A DNA stretch of 64,000 bases, taken from positions 3,094,359 through 3,158,358 of the forward strand of contig JABAKD010000016.1 of assembly GCA_012845835.1 (NCBI GenBank), in the 5' to 3' direction. The notes below the pieces were generated by a model that saw nothing but the letters and a program-made list of their open reading frames with translations, was not told the DNA's origin and made no database searches. Of this stretch, positions 22,828-33,689 are shown one piece after another; the first letter of the stretch is position 1; each line of letters begins with the position of its first letter. A program made the translations under genes and the position numbers. Source of the stretch: Undaria pinnatifida. Taxonomy: Eukaryota > Sar > Phaeophyceae > Laminariales > Alariaceae.

Positions 22828-22998
22828 TATATGATCCCGGTATGAATCGTACTCTCACTACACATCCATCCTTCGTTGGTTACATTGCACTATACCCACT
22901 GAGCCGAAAGTGAACGACACACAGCAGTAGTGGCTACGATGGGGCAAGCGCTGGGAGGCGGCCATGACGCAGGCATCGTCGGGAAGAGATTTAGATAC
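22828..22998 (-). mobile_element. tRNA-derived SINE fragment K
   Basis: On the minus strand GGCTCAGTGGGTATAGTGC looks like a tRNA D-arm/A box, and AGTACGATTCATACC like a degenerate B box. Similar sequence at 33110-33275 (minus); tRNA-like heads also at 31335-31395. Confidence 0.5.
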
Positions 22999-23470
22999 TA
23001 CAAGAGCTCCGCATGGGCGCCGGCATTCGCCGGCGCCCATGCTTCGGGTAGGGCAGGGCGGCACTCGGACGAGGAAAAGGGGAAAAAGTTGTAGCTGTTC
23101 GCTTCGACATTGTTGGAAGTTTAAAGTAATGCCGAGAGTTCAATACAAATATGAGGTTCTAAAGATTATAATAATTTGACATTCCATGGCGCCCATTCTA
23201 TGGGCGAGGAAGGGTAGCACTCGACGAAATAAGTTGTAGCAATAAAGAAATTGAAGCTTGAAGTAATGCCAAGAGTTTAATACGACCATGAGGTTCTAAA
23301 GGTTTACTTTGATGGAAGGAAAACATATAGATGAAGGAAGCAAGCATAGGCGAAACGTTGCCAAGTAAAAGTAGGCCAGAAATTTAAATGCCGAAAGGAG
23401 AATTTGAGAACCTGCTTCGCTTCGAGGCTTCGAGGCGAAAGGAATTTTAAGTGGAGATGTCATAAATAAA
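22999..23470 (-). repeat. J tail on minus strand, partly duplicated
   Basis: Starts with the J hairpin (23011-23040) in reverse and continues with diverged J sequence; the part with ATGCCGAGAGTTCAATAC recurs at 23260-23290 (ATGCCAAGAGTTTAATACGA), so a portion is duplicated in tandem. GCTTCGAGGCTTCGAGGCG at 23410-23440 matches the J block near 17570-17600. Confidence 0.6.
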
Positions 23471-24254
23471 AATGATATCGGACGGAATGAATGGGTGAAA
23501 ATGTTTAATTTACGGAAGAGAAAAAGGAAGACGCCGTTGATTGTGCCTTGGAAAACCCCTCGGTGCTTACTCCCACAGTAGACGAAGAACTTACCATGTT
23601 TGTTTACAAAATATATACGAAGAACTCACTCACAGAAAAACACTAAAAAAGACGACAATGCATGCCCTCAATTAGCTACTTCAATGTACGCGGCACTTAC
23701 ACTGGTGAAGATATACAAAAATTAACAACGAATTATGCAGGCTTAGAGAGGGGCGCTAAAGGGGACATAGAATGCCCTCGATCCAATAAATAAAGGGGAT
23801 ATAGAAATGCCCTCGATCCAATTGGTGGTTTCAACGCAAGAACTTACACCACAGAAATGGCAAGCTAAACGGAAAAAGGGAGATAATCAAGTCTCACACA
23901 AGACAAACAAAATAATCCTAGACCTGTTTGAAATCGTACCACTATCACCAACAGCCCCCGACTCTGTGGAAGGTAGGCCTCAAAACAACTTAATCCGTAT
24001 GACATATCAGTATTTGATTGTACCATAGTCACAAAACAGCTCTCTGACTCGGCGTGAGATACACGATGGATCCTCCGGGCTTACTTGCACAATGTACGAA
24101 GAACTCACTTAGAGAGGAGCCCTAAAGGGGATATAATATAGAAAAATAATCCTAGACCGGTATGAAATCGTTCCACGTCACTAACAGCCACCGACTCTGT
24201 GGAAGGTAGGCCCCAAAACAACTAAAAACTCCGTATGACAGATATCTGATCAGG
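23471..24254. other. No gene; local direct duplications
   Basis: GACTCTGTGGAAGGTAGGCC with about 100 bp around it occurs at 23909-24010 and again at 24145-24250. ATGCCCTCGATCCAAT is repeated at 23771 and 23809. No protein features. Confidence 0.5.
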
Positions 24255-24911
24255 TTTGAGCCTATTGTAGACCAAGCACGCTCAAAATGATGAACTCCAA
24301 CAGCAGCACCAAACGCAATAATATAAAAAGGTGAATTATTAGAGCGATCTACTACTACTGGTATAGCACGCGTTCTTCTGGACGTATCATGTATGTGTCG
24401 TCTTGCAGCCACACCTTCAGCCACATGGCCAGCACGCACACAGCAAATGACAGCCCAACAGCATACACGCAAACAACCGCTGCACGTATGAAGCCTACAG
24501 CGCGGCACCATGAAAAACAAATGACCGCGACGGCTGGATTAGCCCTTTGACGGACCGGCGCCTCTGCTCTCGAGCCCGTGCAAGATGTGTGTCCGTCTTG
24601 GCCTATTGGGTCGAACCTTACTAACTCTAAGATCGCAATTATTTGCGCGGTCGCAATTCGGCTGGTCATTTGCGTCATGTACGTTGTCTAGGGATTTTTT
24701 ATTTGTTTGTTTGCGAAGGGTGTCCGTCTGATTTTGCTTCGTAATAAAGTTGTATTTCCGCTTTCGTTGCTGGCCGTAGGAAACCTTTCGCAGATGAGAT
24801 GTAGTATGCACATTCGTCTACGAAAAGCACGCCATCGCTCACGCGTTATTTGTTTACCTGGTACTGCTCTTGAGCCCGGGCAAGATGTGTGTCTGTCTTG
24901 GCCTATGATAT
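24255..24911 (+). repeat. Family L repeat, copy 1 (internally tandem)
   Basis: Contains GACCAAGCACGCTCAAAATG, CAGCGCGGCACCATG, GATCGCAATTATTTGCGCGG and CACATTCGTCTACGAAAAGC. The piece with CAAGATGTGTGTCCGTCTTGG occurs twice (24585 and 24880), so units are in tandem. Related copies: 25234-25823 plus 26626-26815, and 33690-34262. Class unknown. Confidence 0.6.
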
Positions 24912-25200
24912 CCGGTCGCCCCGGTGGCGTATCAGGTTATCCTCGAGCCTGGTATAGGTCAGTTTCGTGAGTTCGAGCCCCGCCGAGTGCATACTCGTAT
25001 AAATTCGTTGGGACTTTTTCTTGTGGACAAATTGACTTGCGGAAAGCGCGAGAGCGTGAGTAAGCAACATTCGATGTACAATCGACGAGCAGTGGGATTG
25101 CTGACCCCTATGCGCGATAAAAATTGAAGGCAAGAACCGGGGAGGAGAAGGGACGACACCTGTGACCACGGCTTGTCCAGAAGCTGGAGAGTGAAAGTGC

Positions 25201-25233
<33 letters not shown>
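24912..25233 (+). mobile_element. tRNA-derived SINE F, copy with 31-bp poly(A)
   Basis: Starts CCGGTCGCCCCGGTGGCG. TGGCGTATCAGG matches the pol III A-box consensus and GAGTTCGAGCCCC the B box. The tail includes TGTGACCACGGCTTGTCCAG and ends in a poly(A) of about 31 bases (25203-25233). It sits between two L units whose continuous form is at 24590. No gene product; copied by LINE enzymes in trans. Confidence 0.85.
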
Positions 25234-25236
<3 letters not shown>

Positions 25237-25823
25237 GGTCGAACCTTACTAACTCTAAGATCGCAATTATTTGCGTAGTCGCAATTCGGCTGGTCATTTG
25301 CGTCATGTACGTTGTCTAGAGATTTTTTATTTGTTTGTGAAGGGTGTCCGTCTGATTTTGCTTCGTAATAAAGTTGTATTCCCGCTTTCGTTGCTGGCCG
25401 TAGGAAACCTTTCGCAGATGTAGTATGCACATTCGTCTACGAAAAGCACGCCATCGCTCACGCGTTATTTGTTTACCTGGTAGTTCTTTTTGTAGGTTGT
25501 CCGTCGTTGTTGTACTAATATCTTATTACACTGTAGCAGATGTAACTTTTTCATGTGCGTTTTCACCCGACAAAGTTAGTCTACACATTCTTCATAGAAT
25601 AACTGCTCCTGCAGCATGTTTTTGCGTAACGTCGCGCAAAGGGACGGTTCGAGCCTATCTGTATCTGCAGACCAAGCACGCTCAAAATGATGAACACTCC
25701 AACAGCACCAAACGCGATAATATAAAGACGAATTATTATATAGAGCGATCTACTACATACAGGTATAACGCGCGTTCTTCTGGACGTGTCATGTATGTAC
25801 GTGTCGTCTTGAAGCCACACATG
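25234..25823 (+). repeat. Family L repeat, copy 2, left part
   Basis: Begins TTGGGTCGAACCTTACTAAC as at 24605 and continues to GTGTCGTCTTGAAGCCACACATG, where an E element interrupts it; the rest resumes at 26626. Confidence 0.65.
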
Positions 25824-26625
25824 TGTGTGTGTGTGTGTGTGTTCTTCACATTAAACCGTTCTTCTACTCGTCGACATCCAGCACACCCAGTGTCCGTACT
25901 GATTCTTCACCCTAGAAAGATCAGCTCTGTGGTCACAAGCCACGACACAGAGATAATGCATCGTAATGCATTCGACAACGCAATGTCATGCCCTAGTACT
26001 GGGTACGACAGGCACAACATACATACGTCAGCAACAGAAATACATTGGAAGAGAGAAATACGAAAAAAAAAAAAAAAAAAAAAAAAAAAAACAAGAAACA
26101 AAATAAGAAAACAAATAAAAACAAAGATAAAAATAAAACAAAAAATTAAACAAACAAAATGAAGGGGAAATCGAAGAAACAACCCAACCGCAAAGGAGAG
26201 CCAAAGCTCGGAAAAAAAACATAATAAAATGAAATAAAATAAAGTAAAGTAAAACCAAAATAAGATAATCCGAACACGAGCCAAAAACCTGGACACGCAA
26301 GGAGGGAACAAAGGGGAAAAAAATACCCCAGAGAAAGACGAAAAGTGCTATGTACCTACTAGTCGGCCTGGTACCTTGCTACCCTGCCTGCCATCTCCTT
26401 CCTGCCTTCGTCCACCGCGGTCTCCCTTCTATTCCTCCTGTTGCCCCCCCTGCCCCCATTCCCTTGGACGGCTTTCCTTCTACTCCTCCTGTTTCCCCCC
26501 CGCCCCCCTTTGTGTTCTTCTCATTAAACCAAAATACCTTGTAAAAGAGAGAAACAACGAAAGAAACCAAGACAAAATAAATAAATAAATAAATAAAAAG
26601 GGGAGCCAAAGCACGGGAGATAGAA
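25824..26625 (-). mobile_element. LINE-type element E with 7-bp target duplication
   Basis: Element sense is minus: its (AC)n 3' end is at 25824-25842. Flanked by ACACATG at 25817-25823 and 26626-26632; L copy 1 shows the unbroken site (CAGCCACACCTTCAGCCACATGG near 24405-24427, here split for clarity of position). Within it the 3' motif GGTTTAATG(A/T)GAAGAACACA occurs twice about 700 bp apart, once at the true end and once internally, and both halves carry GCTTTGGCTC, so it looks like a tandem dimer of a LINE 3' region. Long A/T-rich runs (26063-26110) make frames spurious. Confidence 0.8.
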
Positions 26626-26815
26626 ACACATGCAGCCACATGGCCAGCGCGCACACAGCACGTGACAGCTCAACAGCACACACGCAACTAACCGCTGCAC
26701 GTATGAAGCCTACAGCGCGGCACCACCAAAACCGAACGACCGCGATGGCTGGAGTAGCCCTTTGACAGACCGGCGCCCCTGCTCTCGAGCCCGTGCAAGA
26801 TGTGTGTCTGTTGCT
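26626..26815 (+). repeat. Family L repeat, copy 2, right part
   Basis: Resumes L with CAGCCACATGGCCAGCGC and reaches CAAGATGTGTGTCTG, matching 24410-24600. Confidence 0.65.
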
Positions 26816-27317
26816 TGGTTTCAGTTGATGAGGGCACGCCACAGCAGTAGCTAACTGGAGCACAGCAGTCAGTTATTCCTTTGTTATTTCAACCCCCCTT
26901 GCCTGCGTTCGTTCGAGCTACCCCAACAGCAGTAACCACGTAAAGCAAAACTCAAATCGTGACCCATGGCGGCTTCCGCGCGTTTATACTGTGGCGGGCA
27001 GTTGTTGCAGGCAACGTTTTCTAGCCCATGCCGTGCATGCCTCGTCTCACACCCCTGGCAGCTGGTGCCCTACGCTGCTCTGGGTCTCGGACGGGACGGG
27101 GCTAATAACCTTGCTTCGTCTCGTCTCGAGTGCCTGGTGCACAATCTGTGACCTAACAATAATTAGTTGCCACCGCAAAATTCCAAACATTATCAAGTAC
27201 CTATTTTTTTGAAACAGTATCAAGTAAGTACCGTTTGTAAATGATGCCAATTTTGTAAATCATCCAGGCGCGTTCAATAAAACACCTGGTGCACAATCTG
27301 TGACCAAACAATAGTAA
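26816..27317. other. Anonymous sequence with duplicated D tails
   Basis: 26816-27120 shows no gene. At 27137-27270 and 27286-27400 the sequence around CCTGGTGCACAATCTGTGAC and ACCGCAAAATTCCAAACATT is repeated directly; the second half is the reverse-strand tail of module D. Confidence 0.45.
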
Positions 27318-28180
27318 GTTGCACATGCCACCGCAAAATTCCAAACATTATCACGTACCGTTTGGAAATGATGCCAATTTTGGAAATCATCTAGGCGTTG
27401 CAGACATCAAGATGCAACCAAAATTCCCGAAATTCCTCCTCGACATGCGGTATTTTTGCAACTCCTCGCTTGCCTCGCTCGGCATCCGTCCGCGTTCACG
27501 TCGATGTGCGGAACGGACACGGAAGGGCGAGGGGCGTTGGATCCGCCCCCCGAAGGCGGCGCTCGAACGAAGCTATATTCGACCGATAATTCCAGTTCCG
27601 CGAATCGCATACTTCGGCCAAGACAAAAAACTCCTGACCGAATACCCGACACCAAAGAAGGATTTTATATATACAGTATTTATTTTGGAAATGATGCCAA
27701 TTTGGAATTGATTGGTAAAACTTATTCATTCGTTAAAGCTCTACATATAGTCAAGACTGTATGCCAAGATTTATGATTAGCTCGGGCGTATACCACCAAA
27801 ACACAGAAAAAAACGCACTTCTCGCTTGTCTCGCTCAGCGGCTATCCGCGTTCACGTCGAGATGCGGAACGGATATGGCAGGGCGAGGGGCGTTAGAGCC
27901 TCCCCCCGAAGACGGCGCTTGAACGAAGCTATTAGACCGAGAATTCCGGTTCCGAGATTCGCATGCTGAGGCCGAGACGAAAAAAACTCCTGACTAAATC
28001 CCCCCGCGAGGAAAAATAGTCATTTTTTTAATTTACAAGGGCTCCGCATGGGTGCCAGCGTTCATGCTTCGGGTAGGGCAGGGCACACTTCGAATTGTTC
28101 GATTCAATACTTGGTAGAGTATAAAAATTCACCACACACAATCATAGTCTGCGCGTACAGTATGTATGGTAATGCCAAGA
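27318..28180 (-). repeat. Two D modules and a decayed J end on minus strand
   Basis: One D at 27318-27675 and an older one at 27780-28030, each with ATTCC(A/G)GTTCCG(C/A)GA..CGCAT and the GCCCCCCGAAGGCGGCGCTC-like hairpin. Directly beyond, 28038-28180 is a decayed J end (CGCATGGGTGCCAGCG, hairpin broken). The J|D junction here is the same as at 17888/17889, so J and D were joined more than once or share an ancestor. Confidence 0.7.
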
Positions 28181-28621
28181 GTTCGACATAGACTAACAAT
28201 CATAACAATGTACTACTTATAACAGCCACCATTTGTTACGTGAATCCGCTTCCGAGCTTTATTCATCAGATTTCGATCGGATAAATCCGAGCATCCGAGC
28301 ACACGCCGACTGACCCATTAGTCTGGCGACGAAACGTGTCGTGTCGAGTGCGTTTCTCACGATAGTTTTACTCGATCAGGCTTCCGGGGCTAGTAAGATG
28401 ATTGCCCATGTCTCCGCTGCGTGTGATTAGAGAAGTTGAACATGGATTTTTTTGCATAATACAATAGCAGTCAGTCCAGATCGGGTCGATCGGTGCAACT
28501 GGCTTGGGTATCGTATTATTACAGCAGCAGTAATACGCTTCACTTCTAATATTTTTCCCATCACATTTATTGTGATGCTCGCATTGTTCTCACCCTCCCA
28601 ATCACTGCAGTAATATAATTT
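28181..28621. other. No gene or repeat recognised
   Basis: Anonymous AT-moderate sequence with no supported features. Confidence 0.35.
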
Positions 28622-28910
28622 AGATCCGGGGTCATATAGCGGGCTCTCCTCCCCCCTCCCCTTTACGGCACCTGCTCTAATTTTTTTCCTCCCACCACGT
28701 CGATTGGCGTCGATTTGTACCTACTCACGCTGCTAGGCGATTTCAGAATTTAATTTATCTTTTTTTTTCCAATCATTTCCGCAAATAAATATAGCCAACA
28801 AGCTCACAACGGTGCTTATTTAACTCAATCAAGGACCAACGCTAGTTTTAATAATAGTAGTATTCGTGTGTAACTCCACTACTAGACCACCGGGGCGACC
28901 GGCTCTATAA
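28622..28910 (-). mobile_element. tRNA-derived SINE G, minus copy
   Basis: Runs in reverse from GATCCGGGGTCATATAGCGG to the head ACCACCGGGGCGACCGGC. Diverged internally. Its head faces the head of the SINE F copy that follows. Confidence 0.6.
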
Positions 28911-29220
28911 TCACTCACTGCCCCGGTGGCTTATCAGGTTATATCCTCGAGCCTAGTATAGATCAGCTTCGTGAGTTTGAATCCCCCCGGGTGCGTACTC
29001 GTACAATTTTTCGTCTTGTGCTCTATTTGATTTGCGGAAAGCGCGAGAGCGTGAGTTAGCAACACTCGATGGAAAGTCGACGATCAGTGGGTGCTGAACC
29101 CCATGTGGCAAAAAAATGAAGGCAATAACCGGGGGGGGGAAAAGGGAAACACGACACCTGTGACCACGGCTTGTATGTCCAGATGCTGGAAAGTAGAAGT
29201 GCGCCAAATTTTTTTTTTTT
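28911..29220 (+). mobile_element. tRNA-derived SINE F, diverged copy
   Basis: Contains GCCCCGGTGGCTTATCAGGT (A box intact), GTGAGTTTGAATCCCCC (B box), GGAAAGCGCGAGAGCGTGAG and TGTGACCACGGCTTG. Tail ends in a T run rather than A. Confidence 0.7.
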
Positions 29221-29649
29221 AATTACTAGAAGAGATGATCACCCAGCATTCACCAGCAATAAGGAGCACGTAAAGTACGAAGCAACACAAACTTATTTGT
29301 CAGTTACGTACCAACACACGACCGCTTGCACTTGACCGGCAAACGATCACAGGAACGGAGTCAGGGACCACAGCAACAACAAAGCACGCCATTCTACTGT
29401 CTACTTACCACCACCTTCGTGTGGCGCAGCTTAACAACAGGAGGAGGAACTTGTATATAATACAACCCTTGATGCCCGGGGGCGCAGCCACTCGCAATGC
29501 TGCTGTGTGGCTTTTCCTGACGCATTAATCGATATCACTACGACCTCCTCCTCGCTTAATCATGCGTGCGCTTGCCACGTCTATATCCATGTTTGTACGT
29601 GTACCTACCGAAATTCAATAAACAAATGTACTACTATGAATGATCCCTA
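29221..29649. other. No gene recognised
   Basis: Anonymous sequence. A weak TATA-like ATATAATAC is at 29455. Nothing else supported. Confidence 0.3.
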
Positions 29650-30371
29650 CCGCAGCAGTACCACTCTTTCGTACCGTTCTCCTTCGGCCTGCCCCGTCCT
29701 TGGGGTGGGCCGAGGAAGCCCGCGAGGACCTGCAGCGGTCTAGCGGCAGTCACACGGGCATCGAGCCTCGGGCTGGGTAGAGAGGGAACCTTGCGCGGTC
29801 TGGCTAGTGAACTGCTCACTCTAAGGACCGCGTGGGGTGGTGGTGATGGGTTTTCTTTTTAACCCCGACGCCGAGGAGTTCATCCCCGGGGCAGGACGGG
29901 TACATCACCACAGCAGAGAGCGCAGCGTGGGCAGCTTGGGGAGTGGAGAGGCTGGCCACCGCGTGGGTACGCATGCACGACAGGAAGGATGGGAGTGTCG
30001 GCGTTGGCTGGGACGGCTGCACCCAGCCAGCGGAAACCAAGGCGCGAACCGGGCTACGAAACGGAGAGCCACAATCATCACATTAATAGAGAGAAAAAAG
30101 AAACAACAGAAACAGAAACGGAGGAGGGGACGAGCCTCTCGTCGGCTGGCTGAGAAAGCAGCACGCGAGACTCGTAAGAGACGGAAGGCGGCACTTGTGG
30201 CGGTAGCGACCTACAACGTGCGTACCCTGGCCGTAAAGGGGAAGAACGGGTATGGGCATGACGAGCGTGTACTGGCGAAAGGCCAGCAACTCGGCTGTGA
30301 CTTCATTAGCCTGCAGGAAACTCGACGGCCCGGCAACACGAGATTCAGTGCAGCTGGATACCAAGTTTTTT
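29650..30371 (+). pseudogene. LINE fragment: 5' region and start of AP-type endonuclease
   Basis: An open frame (possible GTG or ATG starts near 29837-29846, to about 30370) has a long basic segment (RKKQQKQKRRRGRASRR) and then VATYNVRTLAVKG and CDFISLQETRRPGN, the first conserved blocks of the endonuclease/exonuclease/phosphatase domain of non-LTR retrotransposons (N-x-R near the start, then LQET). The domain stops after about 60 residues where E begins; no reverse transcriptase follows. Truncated and inactive. Upstream 29680-29830 is GC-rich and may be its 5' UTR. Confidence 0.75.
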
Positions 30372-31115
30372 GCTCAGGTATTTTGGCTTAATGAGAAGAA
30401 CACAAAGGGGGGAGGGGGGGAAACAGGAGGAGTAGAAGGAAAGCCGTCCAAGGGAATGGGGGCAGGGGGGGCAACAGGAGGAATAGAAGGGAGACCGCGG
30501 TGGACGAAGGCAGGAAGGAGATGGCAGACAGGGTAGCAAGGTACCAGGCCGACTAGTAGGTACATAGCACTTTTCGTCTTTTTCTGGGGTATTTTTTTCC
30601 CCTTTCTTTGTTCCCTCCTTGCGTGTCCAGGTTTTTGGCTCGTGTTCGGATTATCTTATTTTGGTTTTACGTTACTTTATTTTATTTCATTTTATTATGT
30701 TTCTTTTCCGAGCTTTGGCTCTCCTTTCCGGTTGGGTTGTTTCTTCGATTTCCCCTTCATTTTGTTTGTTTCATTTTTTGTTTTATTTTTATCTTTGTTT
30801 TTATTTGTTTTCTTATTTTTTTTTTTTTTTTTTTTTTTCTTATTTGTTTTTTGTTTTTGTTTTTGTTTATTTCGTATTTCTCTCTTCCAATGTATTTCTG
30901 TTGCTGACGTATTTATGTTGTGCCTGTCGTACCCAGTACTAGGGCATGACATTGCGTTGTCGAATGCATTACAATGCATTATCTCTGTGTCGTAGCTTGT
31001 GACCACAGAGCTGATCTTTCTAGGGTGAAGAATCAGTGCGGACACTGGGTGTGCTGGATGTCGACGGGTAGAAGGACGGTTTAATGTGAAGAACACACAC
31101 ACACACACACACACA
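30372..31115 (+). mobile_element. LINE-type element E, long copy joined to the endonuclease fragment
   Basis: Starts GGTATTTTGGCTTAATGAGA, includes the G/A-rich block (30395-30530), the T-rich block (30655-30860) and ends GGTTTAATGTGAAGAACACA plus (AC)n. Same sense as the endonuclease frame upstream, so the two may be one LINE with its middle deleted, or E inserted exactly there. Confidence 0.75.
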
Positions 31116-31139
31116 CATGGGGATTATTTACCAGTAATT

Positions 31140-31591
31140 TTATTATTTGTTTTGGCACAAAATATGATGCCAATTTGGAAGTAACGTCTTGCCAAGTTTT
31201 ATTTTATCAAGCTCTTCATACATCTAGATCCAAAGGACAACTGAAGAATACCGTTCAAAATATATAATTTTGCGCGCTTCTCGCTTGAACGGCGGCCTTC
31301 GAACAAAGCGATTTGACCGAAAAACGCTACAGCACTGCCCACTGAGCTATACTTAATCACTTGACTCAGTAGCTCAGTAGGTAGTGCTACTATATATATA
31401 TATCTGCTAAACTACCAAAGTAACCATTCATAATGTCGTCAGCGCACACGCTTAAAAAACAATGATATGAAGTCGGTAAGAATCGCACGCACGACACAAA
31501 GCACTACCCACTGCCGTCACTTGACTGAGTAACACTCACATGAGTTGTACACCCTTCATCATGGGGGACGACCCGCCGAAAATTTCAATTT
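31140..31591. repeat. D fragment and opposed tRNA-like heads (K)
   Basis: 31160-31325 is a decayed minus-strand D. At 31335-31395 two tRNA D-arm-like motifs face each other (GCACTGCCCACTGAGCTATA on minus sense and TAGCTCAGTAGGTAGTGC on plus), and a third is at 31480-31505. No complete tRNA cloverleaf is formed. Confidence 0.45.
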
Positions 31592-31865
31592 TCAGGCACG
31601 GGCGTCGTAGCTCCGCTGCAACCTGTCAAATAACTCGGGAAGGAGAGTCGATCATTGATATTTGTTTTGTGTTTTTTTGTTCGATTGCTCTTGTTTCACT
31701 GCATGCCCGCGGGTCGTCACTCTGACAACACTCCAGACAGCAGGCGCGTTCGTCTATACTCACGATTACCGTGCGGTTCGTACGCTGCAGGCAGCCCAAC
31801 CGCTGTAGTTTGTAGCCGTGAGTTGGTTAGATGTGGGAACGAGGGAACTCTATGCTGTGCTTGAG

Positions 31866-32076
31866 TGTGTGTGTGTGTGTTCTTCACATTAAACCGTTCT
31901 TCTACTCGTCGACATCCAGCACACCCAGTGTCCGTACTGATTCTTCACCCTAGAAAGATCAGCTCTGTGGTCACAAGCTACGACACAGAGATAATGCATC
32001 GTAATGCATTCGACAACGCAATGTCATGCCCTAGTACTGGGTACGACAGGCACAACATACATACGTCAGCAACAGA
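31866..32076 (-). mobile_element. E copy nested in T, first
   Basis: (GT)n at the left is the element's 3' end. Flanks share TGAGT (left ..TTGAGT, right ..CTGAGTGG), matching the unbroken TTGAGTGGATACCC at about 12091. Confidence 0.75.
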
Positions 32077-32135
32077 ACTGAGTGGATACCCGCGGCCATG
32101 TGAGTTCAGTTTGCACATTGGACCTCTTCACTTGT

Positions 32136-32327
32136 GTGCCTGTCGTACCCAGTACTAGGGCATGACATTGCGTTGTCGAATGCATTACGATGCATTATCT
32201 CTGTGTCGTAGCTTGTGACCACAGAGCTGATCTTTCTAGGGTGAAGAATCAGCACGGACACTGGGTGTGCTGGATGTCGACGAGTAGAAGAACGGTTTAA
32301 TGTGAAGAACACACACACACACACACA
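32136..32327 (+). mobile_element. E copy nested in T, second
   Basis: 192 bp, strongly 5'-truncated, ending in (AC)n. Flanked by CACTTGT at 32129-32135 and 32328-32334; the right copy partly overlaps the (AC)n tail so its length is approximate. Confidence 0.75.
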
Positions 32328-32446
32328 CACTTGTGCGCCTTCTTCCGCATCGTGCATTTTTAGGCGGAAAAGCGTAGTATTTCCCCGACGAATTTTGATT
32401 TCATTTGATTTTTCGGATATTCCTAGGGCTCCAGCACCTATGTGTG

Positions 32447-32854
32447 TGTGTGTTCTTCACATTAAACCGTTCTTCTACTCGTCGACATCCAGCACACCCA
32501 GTGTCCGTACTGATTCTTCACCCTAAAAAGATCAGCTCTGTGGTCACAAGCTACGACACAGAGATAATGCATCGTAATGCATTCGACAACGCAATGTCAT
32601 GCCCTAGCACTGGGTACGACAGGCACAACATACATACGTCAGCAACAGAAATACATTGGAAGAGAGAATACGAAATAAACAAAAACAAAAACAAAAACAA
32701 AATAATAATAAGAAAACATATAAAACAAAGATAAAAATAAAACAAAAATGAAACAAACAAAATGAAGGGGAAATCGAAAAAACAACCCAACCGGAAAGGA
32801 GAGCCAAAGCTCGGAAAAGAAACATAATAAAAAAAAAAAAAAAAAAGTAAGGTT
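32447..32854 (-). mobile_element. E copy nested in T, third
   Basis: Flanked by CCTATGTGTG at 32437-32446 and 32855-32864 (the TG part may belong to the microsatellite tail). 5' end lies in the T-rich/A-rich segment. Confidence 0.75.
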
Positions 32855-33109
32855 CCTATGTGTGACCACGGACTCTGGATTTTTGACAAGAGTTAATGTG
32901 AGAAAACAACAACAACAACAACAACAGTGGGTTATGCAGAAAACAACCAATATGTTTTCCAGTTTGGCAATGAATTATCACCGACTTCGTAAGAAGAGCG
33001 ATTTCCGGCGCTATCCTCTCTCCACGTACTGCAGTTAGTCGTACTCAAAAGAACACTAACAACTGTCATGACCATTCAAAACGTCTCCAGCGCGCACGCT
33101 CCTCAATAC

Positions 33110-33280
33110 CAAAATATGATCTGGGTGAGAATGGTACTCACGACACATCCTTCGTTGATTATATAACACTATATCCACTGATCCGAAAGGAAACGACACA
33201 CAGCAGTAGAAGCTACGAGAGGGCGTGCGCTTGGAGGCGGCCATGAAAACAGCATCGTCGGAAAGTAACTTAGATGCCAA
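33110..33280 (-). mobile_element. tRNA-derived SINE fragment K
   Basis: Matches 22828-22998: CACTATATCCACTGATCCGAAAG, AACGACACACAGCAGTAG and GGAGGCGGCCATGA in the same order (positions 33168-33245). Confidence 0.5.
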
Positions 33281-33289
33281 TTTGGAAAT

Positions 33290-33560
33290 GTTGTCCCTTA
33301 TTTATCCGTTCAAACCCTACATACGCCAAGATCCAAGAATAGCTCGGGCGTATACCGCCTAAATAAAAAAATATAGCGCATTTCTCGCTTGTCTCGCTCA
33401 GCGTCTATCCGGGTTGTTCACGTTGAGGTGTGGAACGGACACGGTAGAGCGAGGGACGTTGGAGCCGCCCCCCGAAGACGGCGCTCGAACGAAGCTATTT
33501 GACCGAGAATTCCAGTTCCGCGAATCGCATACTTGTGGTAAGGCCGAGATATTTTCGTCT
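33290..33560 (-). repeat. D module, minus strand
   Basis: TTCTCGCTTGTCTCGCTCAG, GCCGCCCCCCGAAGACGGCG and CCAGTTCCGCGAATCGCATA identify a D copy in reverse, preceded by its tail remnant (TAGCTCGGGCGTATACCGCC). Confidence 0.65.
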
Positions 33561-33689
33561 TGCAGCCTTTTTAATCTTGCATCGCATTCTTCACAACTAC
33601 TCGCATTTTCCCAAATTTTATTCGTTCAAGCCCTGCAGACGTCAAGCAAAACAACCGCAATTTGGCTAGTTACTTGCATAATAGGTCGC

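Larger units (their letters stand above)
31592..32930 (+). mobile_element. Family T retroposon broken by three E insertions
   Basis: T sequence occurs in four pieces (31592-31865, about 32076-32135, 32328-32446 and 32855-32930) collinear with 11818-12371. The gaps are E copies. The 3' end is GAGTTAATGTGAGAAAAC plus (AAC)n. Confidence 0.75.

Noticed and set aside
26060..26300. Hydrophobic frames rich in Phe/Leu/Ile that look like membrane proteins (also at 30640-30900 and 39600-39860)
   Set aside because: They translate the T-rich/A-rich internal block of E and recur with every copy; no coding evidence.
29634..29819. Small frames near 29507-29819 as host exons
   Set aside because: The GC-rich stretch precedes the LINE endonuclease frame directly and fits its 5' UTR better.
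31335..31395. tRNA gene candidate (TAGCTCAGTAGGTAGTGC)
   Set aside because: Only the D-arm/A-box part is present; no anticodon arm, T arm or acceptor pairing, so a SINE head is more likely.
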